From an uncultured Acidimicrobiales bacterium (GTDB taxonomy: Bacteria; Actinomycetota; Acidimicrobiia; Acidimicrobiales; SHLQ01): DNA of 64,000 bases. Below the pieces are notes generated by a model. It made no database searches. It was not told where the DNA came from and worked only from the letters and a program-made list of their open reading frames with translations. Shown piece by piece: positions 8,636 to 18,403 of the stretch. The stretch lies in assembly GCA_937922235.1 (NCBI GenBank), contig CAKZVC010000052.1, positions 1-64,000 of the forward strand. Reading direction: 5' to 3'. How positions within the stretch are numbered: position 1 is the stretch's first letter; every line of letters starts with the position of its first letter. Made by a program: the position numbers and the translations under genes.

Positions 8636-9766
8636 ATGAGGCGGCTACTTCTTCCTATCGGACTTCTCGTTCTGACCTCGTGTGCTTCGGCGAGCATCGT
8701 TGCGAGCGAGACTGCAGACTCGACGACCACAACCACCACGATCGCGATCGCGACCGACCGGTTCTCGACCAGCGACGGGCTCGAATGCCCGATCGACCTC
8801 ATGGAGGACCAGGACGAGGGCTTGTTCGCTGAGGGCGAGGCGATTGCGCCACTCACAGAAGAGAACACGCCCGAGGGTGTCGCCGAGTGGTTCCTCTCCC
8901 CCGCCAACGCTGACTGGCAGTTGCGGCTCGATTGGCAAGAGCTCACGCTCGACCCCAAGCGCAGTTCAGGCAACACGTTCTTCTTTATTGACCCCGACGG
9001 GTATCCGTATGCTCGCATCGAAGCCAAACAGCGCGAGGGGGTGTGGCTTGTTGGCCGCATGAGCAGCTGTGCTCCCGAAGGCGATGTGTATGCGCCCGGC
9101 CGCGACGACTTCCTCCCGATCCCGACGAGCGACGGGTGGCTGCCCGGAAATCCTGAGCTCGAATGCAACGGGGCTCGGGTCTCTTTGGAGTTTCTCTTAC
9201 CTGGTGAGTCGATAACGCTCGAAGAAGCCATCCCGGAAGCTGTTCCGGCGCTGGCGGAGTTCTTGGCCAACGAAGAGGGGCAGTTCTGGCCGCAGGACGG
9301 GTGGGTGGTCGTCGACTTCCAGGAGCGCAGCGTGACTATCGCTTCGCCAGCCGACGACGGCATTGCCCTTATGGCGCTTCGAAACGACGGCAACGGGTGG
9401 GCGTGGGATTCGTCGTCTGTCGGTGAGGACTGTGACATCGCAATCGTCCTCGACGACGCGAACGCCGTTGCGTGGACAGTCACCGACTCGACACCCGAGA
9501 GCTCAAGCGTGACCGTGTCAGCCACCGAGATCGAATGCGTTGGCGGTGAGCCAATGAGTGACCGCTTGCGCGATCCGTTGGTCGCCTTGACGCCTGACAT
9601 CGCCTACATCCTGTTGTCCGCCGATCGGCCGGACAGTGAAAGGAACGCGTGTCCGGGCAACCCCTCGACCGAGGTAGTGATCGAGCTCGACGAACCGCTG
9701 GGCAGCCGAACAATCCAAGACGCCAGAACACCCCTAGGCAAGATCTCCCAGTACCTAAACAACTAG
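8636..9766 (+). CDS. Putative lipoprotein of unknown function
   Basis: Signal peptide MRRLLLPIGLLVLTSC with lipobox, followed by Thr-rich linker. Confidence 0.7.
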   Translation: MRRLLLPIGLLVLTSCASASIVASETADSTTTTTTIAIATDRFSTSDGLECPIDLMEDQDEGLFAEGEAIAPLTEENTPEGVAEWFLSPANADWQLRLDWQELTLDPKRSSGNTFFFIDPDGYPYARIEAKQREGVWLVGRMSSCAPEGDVYAPGRDDFLPIPTSDGWLPGNPELECNGARVSLEFLLPGESITLEEAIPEAVPALAEFLANEEGQFWPQDGWVVVDFQERSVTIASPADDGIALMALRNDGNGWAWDSSSVGEDCDIAIVLDDANAVAWTVTDSTPESSSVTVSATEIECVGGEPMSDRLRDPLVALTPDIAYILLSADRPDSERNACPGNPSTEVVIELDEPLGSRTIQDARTPLGKISQYLNN

Positions 9767-9836
9767 CGAGCTTTGCTGCGAGACCGAGCAGTTCCCACCA
9801 GGCTTGAGAGCGATCGACGTTTCGAGCCCCCAGGCG

Positions 9837-9901
9837 AGAAACTCGGGTTCGAGGAAGCCCGCCAGGGCTGAGTCGATACAGAAACTCAGGTTCGACAAAG
9901 C
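9837..9901. repeat. Short imperfect direct repeat upstream of the HNH gene
   Basis: AGAAACTCGGGTTCGAGGAAGC (9837-9858) and AGAAACTCAGGTTCGACAAAGC (9880-9901), 19/22 identical. Confidence 0.6.
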
Positions 9902-10004
9902 GCTCGAGGAGAGCGGAGCTCGCGTAGCGAACTTGGAAGCTTCCGCGGATCTCGACCTGCAGTGTCGAGAAGTTAGTGTCACACCTCCTCGTTAATGTGT
10001 TCGT

Positions 10005-11300
10005 ATGGTCGGAGTTGGGGCACACGCACAACATGATTGGGACGCTCGTCTCGCGGTAATCGCCGCCGAAATGACCGCTGCCTCAGGCGACGTCGGCCTT
10101 CACGCTGCCCAGCGCGCACAGGGGGTGTTCAACGCTGCCGAGCTGTCGATCCTTGCCGACATGAAACGCTCGGGCACCTCCGAACGCGACGCTCGGAAGA
10201 AGGCCACCGCTGGCGGTACCCGCACCAAGAACGAAGCCGCCCGCAAGAAGAAGCAGTCCGACGCGGTCGACAAGAACGCTGACCTCGCAAACGATCTCGC
10301 CTCGGGGGAGCTCGGCAGTGAACAGCTCGACGCCATCGCCAACGCCGCCGAGAAATCGAACGGCGACGCTGCCACCGACAGCTCACTGATCGACGAGATC
10401 AAAAACTCCAACGCCGACGAAGCTGGACGCATCGCGTCACGTTGGATCGAACGCCGCAATGACGACGGCACGAAGTCACGTCATGAGCGCCAGCGCGAAA
10501 AGCGCAAGGTTTGGTTTGGCTACGACCCGGCGTCGGGCTGCGAGGCCATGAACGCCCACGGTGACAACGAGTCGATGAGCGACATCAAACGCCGGGTCAA
10601 GGAGCTCGCTAACGAGCTCTATCTCAAAGACGGCGGACGCGACCTCCCGGACGACCAACACCCTCGCACCCACGCCCAGCGCATGTACGACGCGTTCCAC
10701 CAGCTGGTCACTGGCAACGCCCACACATCAACGACCATGGCTGGCACCACCAAATCGCACGACGGCCGACCTGCGTCAACACCAGGGTCGACGTCCCCGC
10801 GCAACATGATGCACACCTTCTTCACGGTCGACGATGAGGACGCCGCCACCATCCGGGCGCATGCACCACAGGGAAACGGCTACCTCCCCGACCACATCAT
10901 CGCCAAGTACTCCTGCGACAGCGTCGTCACCGGCACCGTGTTTAGCGAGCAGGGCGAAGTCCTGTGGTTCGGTCGCCAGAAACGCCACGCCACCCCGGCC
11001 CAAACGGCCGCAATGATCGCCCGCGACGAAGGCTGTGTCATCTGCTCGGCAGATCCTTCACACTGCCAAGCGCATCACCTCGACCCCTACAACTCGCCCA
11101 AACAAGGCGAAACAAACGTCGAAGATATGGCGATGGTGTGCACCGACTGCCACCACTGGATCCACCAAGAGCACCTCACGCTTTATTGGCAGCTCGGCCC
11201 ACCGGACCCGACCACCGGAAAGCCCCGCCGGACCTGGCACGTTCGGCCAGCAACACCCGACGAAATCGCAGCCCAAACCCACGGACGCCGTGCGGCCTAA
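10005..11300 (+). CDS. HNH endonuclease domain protein (DUF222/13E12-like architecture)
   Basis: C-terminal CVICSADPSHCQAHHLDPYNSPKQGETNVEDMAMVCTDCHHWIHQ; Cys pairs and HH of HNH fold; N-terminal helical DUF222-like region. Confidence 0.85.
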   Translation: MVGVGAHAQHDWDARLAVIAAEMTAASGDVGLHAAQRAQGVFNAAELSILADMKRSGTSERDARKKATAGGTRTKNEAARKKKQSDAVDKNADLANDLASGELGSEQLDAIANAAEKSNGDAATDSSLIDEIKNSNADEAGRIASRWIERRNDDGTKSRHERQREKRKVWFGYDPASGCEAMNAHGDNESMSDIKRRVKELANELYLKDGGRDLPDDQHPRTHAQRMYDAFHQLVTGNAHTSTTMAGTTKSHDGRPASTPGSTSPRNMMHTFFTVDDEDAATIRAHAPQGNGYLPDHIIAKYSCDSVVTGTVFSEQGEVLWFGRQKRHATPAQTAAMIARDEGCVICSADPSHCQAHHLDPYNSPKQGETNVEDMAMVCTDCHHWIHQEHLTLYWQLGPPDPTTGKPRRTWHVRPATPDEIAAQTHGRRAA

Positions 11301-11415
11301 CACCCCGTCGCGCCCCTAGCAGATTTGGTCGTGGGGCCTTCTCCCCACAAGAAAGGCTTGTCAGCAGGACCGAATCGCGACTTAGGTGGGAGCCACATCA
11401 CTAGCGGAGGTCGGG

Positions 11416-12723
11416 ATGCGTATTCGGTCAGTTCTTCTTGTGGCGGCAATGGCGGCCACATCAATCGTGGCGACAGCCACCCCAGCCGGAGCGCAAACGT
11501 TCGAATGCGACGACAGACCGGCCACCATCGTCGGTACCAATGGCGCTGACGTCATCCGTGGCACCGAGGGGCCTGACGTCATCGTGGCCCTCGGTGGCAA
11601 CGACAAGATCTTCGGCCTTGGTGGCGGCGACGTGATCTGCGGCGGCCCGGGTAACGATCGCATCAGAGGCCAGAAGGGTAACGACCTGATCATCGGCGGC
11701 TCAGGCAACGACATCATCTTCGGCAACGCCGGCGGCGACGAGATCTTCGGCCTCACTGGCAAGGACATCATTTGGGGCGGCGTTGGCCCCGACCTCATCC
11801 ATGGCGGCCCCGACGACGACGTCATCAAAGCAGGACATGGCAACGATGTTGCCGTAGGCGGAGAGGGCAACGACCGCATCGAAGGCAGCACCGGCGCCGA
11901 CGGGCTCGTCGGCGACTCCGGCGCCGACACGCTTATTGGCGGCAAAGGCTTTGACGAGCTCCACGGCGGTGACGGCGGCGACCTCCTGATCGGCGGCCCT
12001 GGCGACGACATCTTGCGTGGCGACCTCGGCCCGAATCGCTGCCGGATCGATCACAACGATGTCTTCACGGACTGCAAAGGCGGCAACGTCAAGGGCGAGT
12101 CGGGAGAAGGCTTCGGACGCTTCCGGGTCGACCTTCCCCGTGACTTCGAGCTCAACGCACCGAGCGGACCGTTCTACGTGCTTCACGTGAACTCGACACC
12201 ATCAGGCGAGGTCGGCGATCTCACTCGGATCATCATTCGCGACCCGAACCGTGAAGTCATCTTCGACGCCGAATTCCGATCGGTGACCGAACACAACGTG
12301 CTTATCCAAGGCGTCCCGAGCGAGGTCGAAATCCTCGGGGCCTCCGAATGGCACCTGTCCTTCTTGAAGGAGTCGGCGGTTGCGAAGAACCAGCGAGCCC
12401 ATGTTGGGAACTCCGACGACGTGTTTGCTTTCCCGGTGTCCCCAGATGGTCAGGGCCAGGCAACGACAGTGCGCGTCACTAATACCAGCACGCAGCCAGA
12501 GCGCATTCTGATCATGTCGATCGGCGACATTGGTCTCAACGTCGAACTCGACACCACGATTGCGGCCGGCGCTGAAGAGCTCTTCACCGGCCCGACGCGA
12601 GGCTCTGCTCGCTACATTGCCGTCTACGCTCCGAAGCCCGTCGTGTGGCTGTGGTCGCTCGACCGGTTCTTCGCAGGCGGATCAGCCGAGGGTGGGGCTC
12701 CCGGGGCCTACGGCATCGACTAG
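11416..12723 (+). CDS. Secreted RTX calcium-binding repeat protein with unknown C-terminal domain
   Basis: Signal peptide MRIRSVLLVAAMAATSIVATATPAGAQ; about 16 RTX-like repeats GGxGNDxIxG. Confidence 0.9.
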   Translation: MRIRSVLLVAAMAATSIVATATPAGAQTFECDDRPATIVGTNGADVIRGTEGPDVIVALGGNDKIFGLGGGDVICGGPGNDRIRGQKGNDLIIGGSGNDIIFGNAGGDEIFGLTGKDIIWGGVGPDLIHGGPDDDVIKAGHGNDVAVGGEGNDRIEGSTGADGLVGDSGADTLIGGKGFDELHGGDGGDLLIGGPGDDILRGDLGPNRCRIDHNDVFTDCKGGNVKGESGEGFGRFRVDLPRDFELNAPSGPFYVLHVNSTPSGEVGDLTRIIIRDPNREVIFDAEFRSVTEHNVLIQGVPSEVEILGASEWHLSFLKESAVAKNQRAHVGNSDDVFAFPVSPDGQGQATTVRVTNTSTQPERILIMSIGDIGLNVELDTTIAAGAEELFTGPTRGSARYIAVYAPKPVVWLWSLDRFFAGGSAEGGAPGAYGID

Positions 12724-12826
12724 CTCGCGGGTGTTCTCGAGCGAGTCGGCTCAACTGCCGGACGTTTCAATCGCCCGAGAACCAAAATGTCTCTAGTCGA
12801 GGTGCCGAATATCCGATACCTCTGCG

Positions 12827-13393
12827 GTGACAGGTTCGCGCCATATTGGCGACTTTGAGGATGCCCTCCGTTTGGCGAAGCAGGGGAACGGTCGTGCCTT
12901 TGATGCGTTGTACTGCTCGCTCAATCGGCGAATCTTCAGCTTCGCCTCGGCACGTCGGGCTCCCGATCCCGAAGGCCTAGTCAACGACACCTTTCTTCGG
13001 GTCTTCCAGAATCTGCACACCTTCACGGGGACTGAAGACCAATTTGCTGGCTGGGTGTTCCGCATCGCCCGCAACTTATTGTTCGACGAATCACGTAAGC
13101 GGTCACGCCGAGTCACCGAAGTGGACTACACAGCAAGCACCGAGGACCCGATCGATCCGCTTCTTGTCGATGATGTTGTCGTCTCGTCGGTGCACGCAGA
13201 GACGTTGCTTGCCCACCTCGACAACCTGACACCAGACCAGCGCGACGTCATCCTGCTTCGCGTCGTTGCCGATCAGTCGATCGAGACGGTTGCTGCAGCG
13301 CTCGGCAAGAGCAAGGGCGGAGTGAAGTCACTGCAACGCCGGGCACTCAAAACACTCGAAAAAGAAATTTCTCGTCAGGCCGTATCCCCGTGA
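12827..13393 (+). CDS. ECF sigma factor
   Basis: FDALYCSLNRRIFSFASARRAPDPEGLVNDTFLRVFQNLHTFTGTEDQFAGWVFRIARNLLFDE; LDNLTPDQRDVILLRVVADQSIETVAAALGKSKGGVKSLQRRAL. Confidence 0.9.
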   Translation: MTGSRHIGDFEDALRLAKQGNGRAFDALYCSLNRRIFSFASARRAPDPEGLVNDTFLRVFQNLHTFTGTEDQFAGWVFRIARNLLFDESRKRSRRVTEVDYTASTEDPIDPLLVDDVVVSSVHAETLLAHLDNLTPDQRDVILLRVVADQSIETVAAALGKSKGGVKSLQRRALKTLEKEISRQAVSP

Positions 13394-14370
13394 GCACTTC
13401 CGACGTTCCACTAGATGAGATGAGTAACAGTCCACATACCAACGAAGGTCTTGGGGATCTGTTTTCTGGCGACTCGGTGTCTGGATCCACCGAGTTGCAC
13501 GGGCTGCTGTCCGACCTCCGCCATGAATTTGGTCGGGGGTCGGACGTACCCGTTCAAGGAGCACTCCGAGAGTTTCTGGACGTTGCTGATCTCCCCACGA
13601 CAATCAACGCAGCTTCGGCTGCATCACGGAGACCAAAAATGATCACAACAATCGGGGCATTCGTTGCCACCACGACCGGAAAAATCGTGCTTGGCACTGC
13701 AGTAGCGGCTGCAAGTGTCGGCGGAGCTCATGCCGCCGACATCGTCGACGTGCCGGGCATGGAGCGTGCCCCAGTTGTTGTCGAGATCGAGGGCGAACTT
13801 CCCGTCGCCGACGAGGCACCTGACACCCTCGTCGGCGACGACGTTCTCCCAGAGGAGCTCAATGTCCAAGACGAACAAGGCGGTGAAGATGCTGTCGATG
13901 TTGTAGAAGGCGACGAAGTCGAGTCCGAAGATGCCGACGATGCGATGAACAGCGATGATGGCGACACCTCTGACGAGGACACGGGCGACAAGCCCGACAA
14001 CCACGGCCAAGTGGTATCAGACTTCGTGCATTCAACCGACCTCGAAGGGTGCGAAAAGGGGCAGGCCGTAGCGGCACTGGCATCATCGAAGGTGAACGAG
14101 AACCAAGATGGCGACAAGGAAAGCCCGAAGAAGAGCGCTGAAGATCGAGCGGACAAGTGCAACAACGACGAGCAAGACGCCGACGATGAAGACGGCGAAG
14201 AACTCGATGTAGACGCCGACGGTGAAGACGGCGAAGACGGCGAAGACGAGGCTGCGGAAGAGGCGGAGAAGCCAGCAAAGGCGGACCAGCAAGCTGGCAA
14301 GGCGGACGGCAAGGCGACGGGCAAGCCTGAGTGGGCTGAAAGCAAGGGCAAGAAGTCCGACCGTTCATGA
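13390..14370 (+). CDS. Membrane/secreted protein with highly acidic C-terminal tail, partner of ECF sigma factor
   Basis: 4-nt overlap with sigma gene; one hydrophobic segment (TTTGKIVLGTAVAAASVGGAHA); DEDGEELDVDADGEDGEDGEDEAAEE. Confidence 0.7.
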   Translation: MSTSDVPLDEMSNSPHTNEGLGDLFSGDSVSGSTELHGLLSDLRHEFGRGSDVPVQGALREFLDVADLPTTINAASAASRRPKMITTIGAFVATTTGKIVLGTAVAAASVGGAHAADIVDVPGMERAPVVVEIEGELPVADEAPDTLVGDDVLPEELNVQDEQGGEDAVDVVEGDEVESEDADDAMNSDDGDTSDEDTGDKPDNHGQVVSDFVHSTDLEGCEKGQAVAALASSKVNENQDGDKESPKKSAEDRADKCNNDEQDADDEDGEELDVDADGEDGEDGEDEAAEEAEKPAKADQQAGKADGKATGKPEWAESKGKKSDRS

Positions 14371-14431
14371 TCCGATAGAGGGCGAACTTCCCCGGCAGGC
14401 GGCCGTGGGAGGACTATCCACTATCAGAGCG

Positions 14432-14463
14432 ATGGCCCGGGGATCCCGCCCCCCGGGCCATTT
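14432..14463 (+). terminator. Strong hairpin terminator
   Basis: ATGGCCCGGGG-ATCCCGCC-CCCCGGGCCAT, 11-bp perfect stem followed by a short T run. Confidence 0.7.
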
Positions 14464-14596
14464 GAGCGTCCCGCCGCACATGGTTGTCACCTGCGAGCAC
14501 AGCGTTCGGTGAGCAGCTTCGGTAGGTTTCTGTTCAGCTCGATGATCCCACGCAATGATTCTGAGCACAGTACAGATCCCGTCTCTGAGGAGAACC

Positions 14597-16231
14597 GTGT
14601 CCGCCAACCACTACGACGCACTTGCAAAGACACCAGCGAACTATGTTCCGCTCTCCCCGTTGTCGTTCCTCACCCGAACCGTCGACCTCAACCCTGATCG
14701 GGATGCCCTGATCTACGGCGATCGCCGCTACACGTGGGGTGAGGTTGGCGAACGCACGACCCGGCTCGCCTCAGCGCTCACGAACCTCGGCATTGGCGTT
14801 GGCGATACCGTCAGCATGATCTGCCCGAACACCCCGGAGATCTTCGAGGCACATTTCGGCGTGCCGATGGCCGGAGCAGTGCTCAACGCCATCAATACCC
14901 GGCTTGATGTCGACACTGTTGCGTACATCCTCGACCACAGCGACGCGAAGGTCCTGATCACCGACACCGCGCTCTCGCCAACGGTGAGTGCAGCATTGGC
15001 CAGGCTCGCCGAGACCAGTCCTGATCGCAACATCACGGTTATCGATATCGACGACCCTGCTGGCCCCGGCGGCGAACGTCTCGGTGCGCAAACCTATGAA
15101 GAGTTCCTCGCCTCCGGCGACCCCGAGTTTGCTTGGCAGATGCCAGCAGACGAATGGCAGGCCCACGCGCTTAACTACACGTCGGGAAGCACCGGCACCC
15201 CCAAGGGCGTCGTCTACCACCACCGAGGTTCGTACCTCATGTCGATGGGAACCGCCGTGGGTTGGGGCCTCGGCAAGCCTCCCGTCTACCTCTACACGGT
15301 CCCGCTCTTTCACTGCAACGGATGGGGCCATGCCTGGACGATGGCGTTGCTCGGCGGCACGACCGTGTGTATCCGAGACATCAGCGCGAAAGGCATCTTC
15401 GACTCGATTGCCGACCATGGCGTCACCCACTTCGGCGGAGCCCCGATCATCTTGGGCCTCCTCGTCAACGCTGGCGACGATGAACGCCGCGAGTTCGATC
15501 ACGTCGTGCATGCCATGACCGCCGGCGCTCCCCCGCCAGCCGCCATCTTGAAGGCCGTTGAAGAGATCGGGTTCGATGTGATGCAGGTGTACGGACTCAC
15601 CGAAACCTACGGTCACGTCAGCCAATGCGAGTGGCGCGACGAATGGAACGAACTCGACGCCGATGCCCGCGCCGACAAGAAAGCCTGGCAAGGCGTCACG
15701 ATGCCAATGAACGAAGAGCTTGCCGTCTTCGATACTGAAGCGATGGCTCCCGTGCCACGCGATGGTGAAACGCAAGGCGAGATCTTTATGCGCGGCAACA
15801 CCGTCATGAAGGGCTACTACAAAGACCCCGAGGCAACCGCCAAGGCGTTCGAGGGAGGCTGGTTCCATTCGGGCGATGGCGCAGTGTGGCGCGAGAACGG
15901 CTACATCCAGATCAAAGACCGTCTGAAAGATGTGATCATCTCGGGCGGCGAGAACGTGTCGTCGGTCGAGATCGAAAACACGCTCTACAAGCACCCAGCG
16001 GTTCTTGCAGCAGGTGTGGTAGCGAAGCCCGACGAGAAGTGGGGCGAAGTGCCGATGGCATTCGTCGAGCTCAAGCCCGGCGAGGAGGCCACGGCCGAGG
16101 AGATCATCGCGTTCTGCCGTGAGCACCTTGCCGGATTCAAGACACCCAAGGCCGTCGAGTTTGGTGAGCTGCCAAAGACCAGCACCGGCAAGATTCAGAA
16201 GTTTGTCCTGCGAGAGCAAGCCCGAGCGTGA
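14597..16231 (+). CDS. AMP-dependent acyl-CoA synthetase (fatty-acid--CoA ligase)
   Basis: YTSGSTGTPKGVVYHHRGSYL, VYGLTETYGHVS, GWFHSGDGAVWRENGYIQIKDRLKDVIISGGENVSS; GTG start after GAGGA. Confidence 0.93.
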   Translation: MSANHYDALAKTPANYVPLSPLSFLTRTVDLNPDRDALIYGDRRYTWGEVGERTTRLASALTNLGIGVGDTVSMICPNTPEIFEAHFGVPMAGAVLNAINTRLDVDTVAYILDHSDAKVLITDTALSPTVSAALARLAETSPDRNITVIDIDDPAGPGGERLGAQTYEEFLASGDPEFAWQMPADEWQAHALNYTSGSTGTPKGVVYHHRGSYLMSMGTAVGWGLGKPPVYLYTVPLFHCNGWGHAWTMALLGGTTVCIRDISAKGIFDSIADHGVTHFGGAPIILGLLVNAGDDERREFDHVVHAMTAGAPPPAAILKAVEEIGFDVMQVYGLTETYGHVSQCEWRDEWNELDADARADKKAWQGVTMPMNEELAVFDTEAMAPVPRDGETQGEIFMRGNTVMKGYYKDPEATAKAFEGGWFHSGDGAVWRENGYIQIKDRLKDVIISGGENVSSVEIENTLYKHPAVLAAGVVAKPDEKWGEVPMAFVELKPGEEATAEEIIAFCREHLAGFKTPKAVEFGELPKTSTGKIQKFVLREQARA

Positions 16232-17205
16232 GCTCAGAGTCGGCACCTGTTTCTGCTCCGGTCTCGCCCGGCCTGAGCCCAGTCCAACAAGAGGTCGTCG
16301 ACCAGATTGGGGCTAAGCGAGAGACGTGGCCCGAATTCCCCGCCGAGCTTCGCTACGAACTCCGAGGCGAGCTCGAAAGCGGCATTGCCGAGCACGTCGC
16401 CTTGCTTCCCGACAAGTCGTCAGTCTGGGCGAACAAGCATGCGATCGCCGCTGTCCATGGCTGCGAAAAGCGTTACCTCGCCGACCGAGAGTTCCCGGGA
16501 TGGTCAGTGCCGCTTGCCCGTGGGACTGTCGTTCACAAAGCCATCGAGTTCTCAATCAACTGGCGGGGCGTGCCAGTTCCCGCCGACCTCGTCGACGAAG
16601 CCATCTCAAGCCTTGAGTTCGGCGATCAGAACATCAGCGAGTTCATCCAGAACCTCTCCGACGCCGATCGGGCACAGCTCCGTTCCGACGCCATCGACCT
16701 TGTGTCCAAGTTCGATGAGTGCTGGCCTGATCTGAAGAAACAATGGCGCCCCGTCACCGAGTCGAAGATCCGCACCGAGCTCTTCGGCGGCAAGGTCGTA
16801 CTCCAAGGCAAGATCGATCTGACGTTGGGCCGTGCTGAGGGCCTCAAAGCGGGCAAAGTGCTCGTCGATCTGAAGAGCGGCAAGTTTCAGCCACAGCACA
16901 TGCACGATCTTCGGCACTACGCCATGATCGAGGCCGTTCGCATCGGCGTGCCGCCACGCCGCATTGCCAGCTACTACCTCGACCAGGGCCGCTTCCACTC
17001 CGAGGATGTCACCGAAGATCATCTGTTCTCGGCTGCCCAGCGTGCCGTCGACGGCATCAAGCGCATGATCGAACTCGAGCTCGACGCCTCAAACCCACGC
17101 ATTGCCACGAGCCCCGCATGCCGATGGTGCCGCGCCCTCGACAGCTGCGAACCGGGCCAGGTGAGCCTGCGAGAGTTCGACGATCCACTCGAAGACCTCC
17201 TGTAG
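16228..17205 (+). CDS. PD-(D/E)XK nuclease superfamily protein, Cas4/AddB-like with four-Cys Fe-S signature
   Basis: GTVVHKAIEF (motif H), GKIDLTLG, KVLVDLKSGK (DxK), MHDLRHYAMIEAVR (QxxxY-like), N-terminal HGCEKRYL plus C-terminal CRWCRALDSC. Confidence 0.8.
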   Translation: MSSESAPVSAPVSPGLSPVQQEVVDQIGAKRETWPEFPAELRYELRGELESGIAEHVALLPDKSSVWANKHAIAAVHGCEKRYLADREFPGWSVPLARGTVVHKAIEFSINWRGVPVPADLVDEAISSLEFGDQNISEFIQNLSDADRAQLRSDAIDLVSKFDECWPDLKKQWRPVTESKIRTELFGGKVVLQGKIDLTLGRAEGLKAGKVLVDLKSGKFQPQHMHDLRHYAMIEAVRIGVPPRRIASYYLDQGRFHSEDVTEDHLFSAAQRAVDGIKRMIELELDASNPRIATSPACRWCRALDSCEPGQVSLREFDDPLEDLL

Positions 17206-17219
17206 AGAAGCAGGTTGCT

Positions 17220-18275
17220 ATGCCGTCCGCCGAGCAAGACCACGAGCACGAGCTCCCTGAGCTCTATGTCGCCGTCCGAGACGCCACCGAGGCGCTTGCT
17301 CAGGCCGAGCGCCGCCATTCGCTCAGGCGTGCGCTCGACGAATCGATCGGCAAAGAGGTTCGTCGCCTCGTCGAGCTCGAAGCGGAGGTCCGAGGAGAGA
17401 AGATCGGAATAGCACCGTTGGCGAGACTCGACATCGACATGGAGTTGCGCCGTCTCGCCGGACCCCAGGATGACGTTCCACGGACCAACGCCGACGCTGA
17501 GGCCGAAAACCGAACTGGACTTGGAAGTGAGGGCGCCTGGATGGAAATCACCGTACGCCGTGATGCCATTCGTCAGTTGCATTGCGAAGCCGAAACGCTG
17601 ACGGAAACCAAAGAGACCGTCGACTTCGCCCGCCGAGTATTCGACGAAGCGCTCGAAGTATGGGAAGCCTCGCTGCGATCGGCCGAGGCTGAGCCCGCTC
17701 GACAACTGCGACAGATCGATCGCACACAGGGGTTGCTTGTCGCGTCACTGACCGAAATCGACGAGGCAGTCGACGCGACTGGCAAGGTCATAGACGGCCT
17801 TGAAGCCACCATCGTCAGCATGCAGGTTGCGAGGAGCCACACCATTCGAGAACGCGGGCGGCTCGTCGGCGGACGATCGTTGGGGCGAACCATCAAGGAA
17901 CTCCGCGACAGGGCCGGTGTTTCGTTGGCCAGCACACAGCGATGGTTCGTGCTTCTCGATGCCGAGCTTGACGACCTACGTCAGTTCGAGGACCTACACG
18001 AAGTTCACCGTCCACTCCTCCAACCACCAACACCGGTTCGTGTCGCGATCGATCACATAGTGGAGCTGGGAATTAGCGAGCGAGGCTACGTCGACTGGAC
18101 CGCCGTTCGCACCATTGTGGAGCTGGCTTCCCAGGAGCTACAGGAGGTGAGCGCTGACATCAATCAGCTACGCACCGACCTGATGCGAGTTCGACAGGAA
18201 GTCGAAGAGAAACTGACCTCGCTCGACATGACGCGATGGCAGCTCCTCCTCGATCCGCCGTTCGCTACCGAGTAA
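17220..18275 (+). CDS. Coiled-coil protein of unknown function
   Basis: Charged heptad-rich helical sequence; starts 15 bp after the nuclease stop. Confidence 0.7.
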   Translation: MPSAEQDHEHELPELYVAVRDATEALAQAERRHSLRRALDESIGKEVRRLVELEAEVRGEKIGIAPLARLDIDMELRRLAGPQDDVPRTNADAEAENRTGLGSEGAWMEITVRRDAIRQLHCEAETLTETKETVDFARRVFDEALEVWEASLRSAEAEPARQLRQIDRTQGLLVASLTEIDEAVDATGKVIDGLEATIVSMQVARSHTIRERGRLVGGRSLGRTIKELRDRAGVSLASTQRWFVLLDAELDDLRQFEDLHEVHRPLLQPPTPVRVAIDHIVELGISERGYVDWTAVRTIVELASQELQEVSADINQLRTDLMRVRQEVEEKLTSLDMTRWQLLLDPPFATE

Positions 18276-18403
18276 TAGGCGTCGAGCAGCACCGCAGCTG
18301 GCGAGAGCCCTGCTGCCAGCGCAGGGACACTGTCTTCTGCTACGTTCCGGAACGAACGGCCGGTCAGAACGAATCCAATTCCGGCCAGAAAGCAGACCCC
18401 CAC

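Noticed and set aside
14160-14270. GAAGACGGCGAAGACGG low-complexity tandem-like DNA
   Set aside because: Explained by the Asp/Glu-rich coding tail of the 13390 gene; too short to call an independent repeat locus.
14771-16246. 491-aa minus-strand ORF opposite the acyl-CoA synthetase
   Set aside because: Shadow of a strongly supported CDS; no recognisable domain.
16228-17205. CRISPR-associated Cas4
   Set aside because: No CRISPR array or other cas genes in the window; only fold-level similarity to Cas4/AddB-type nucleases is supported.
18300-18345. CAGGGACACTGTCTTCTG as another GGGAC-family palindrome
   Set aside because: Only a short chance dyad; lacks the CCC/GGG arms and A/T flank of the family.
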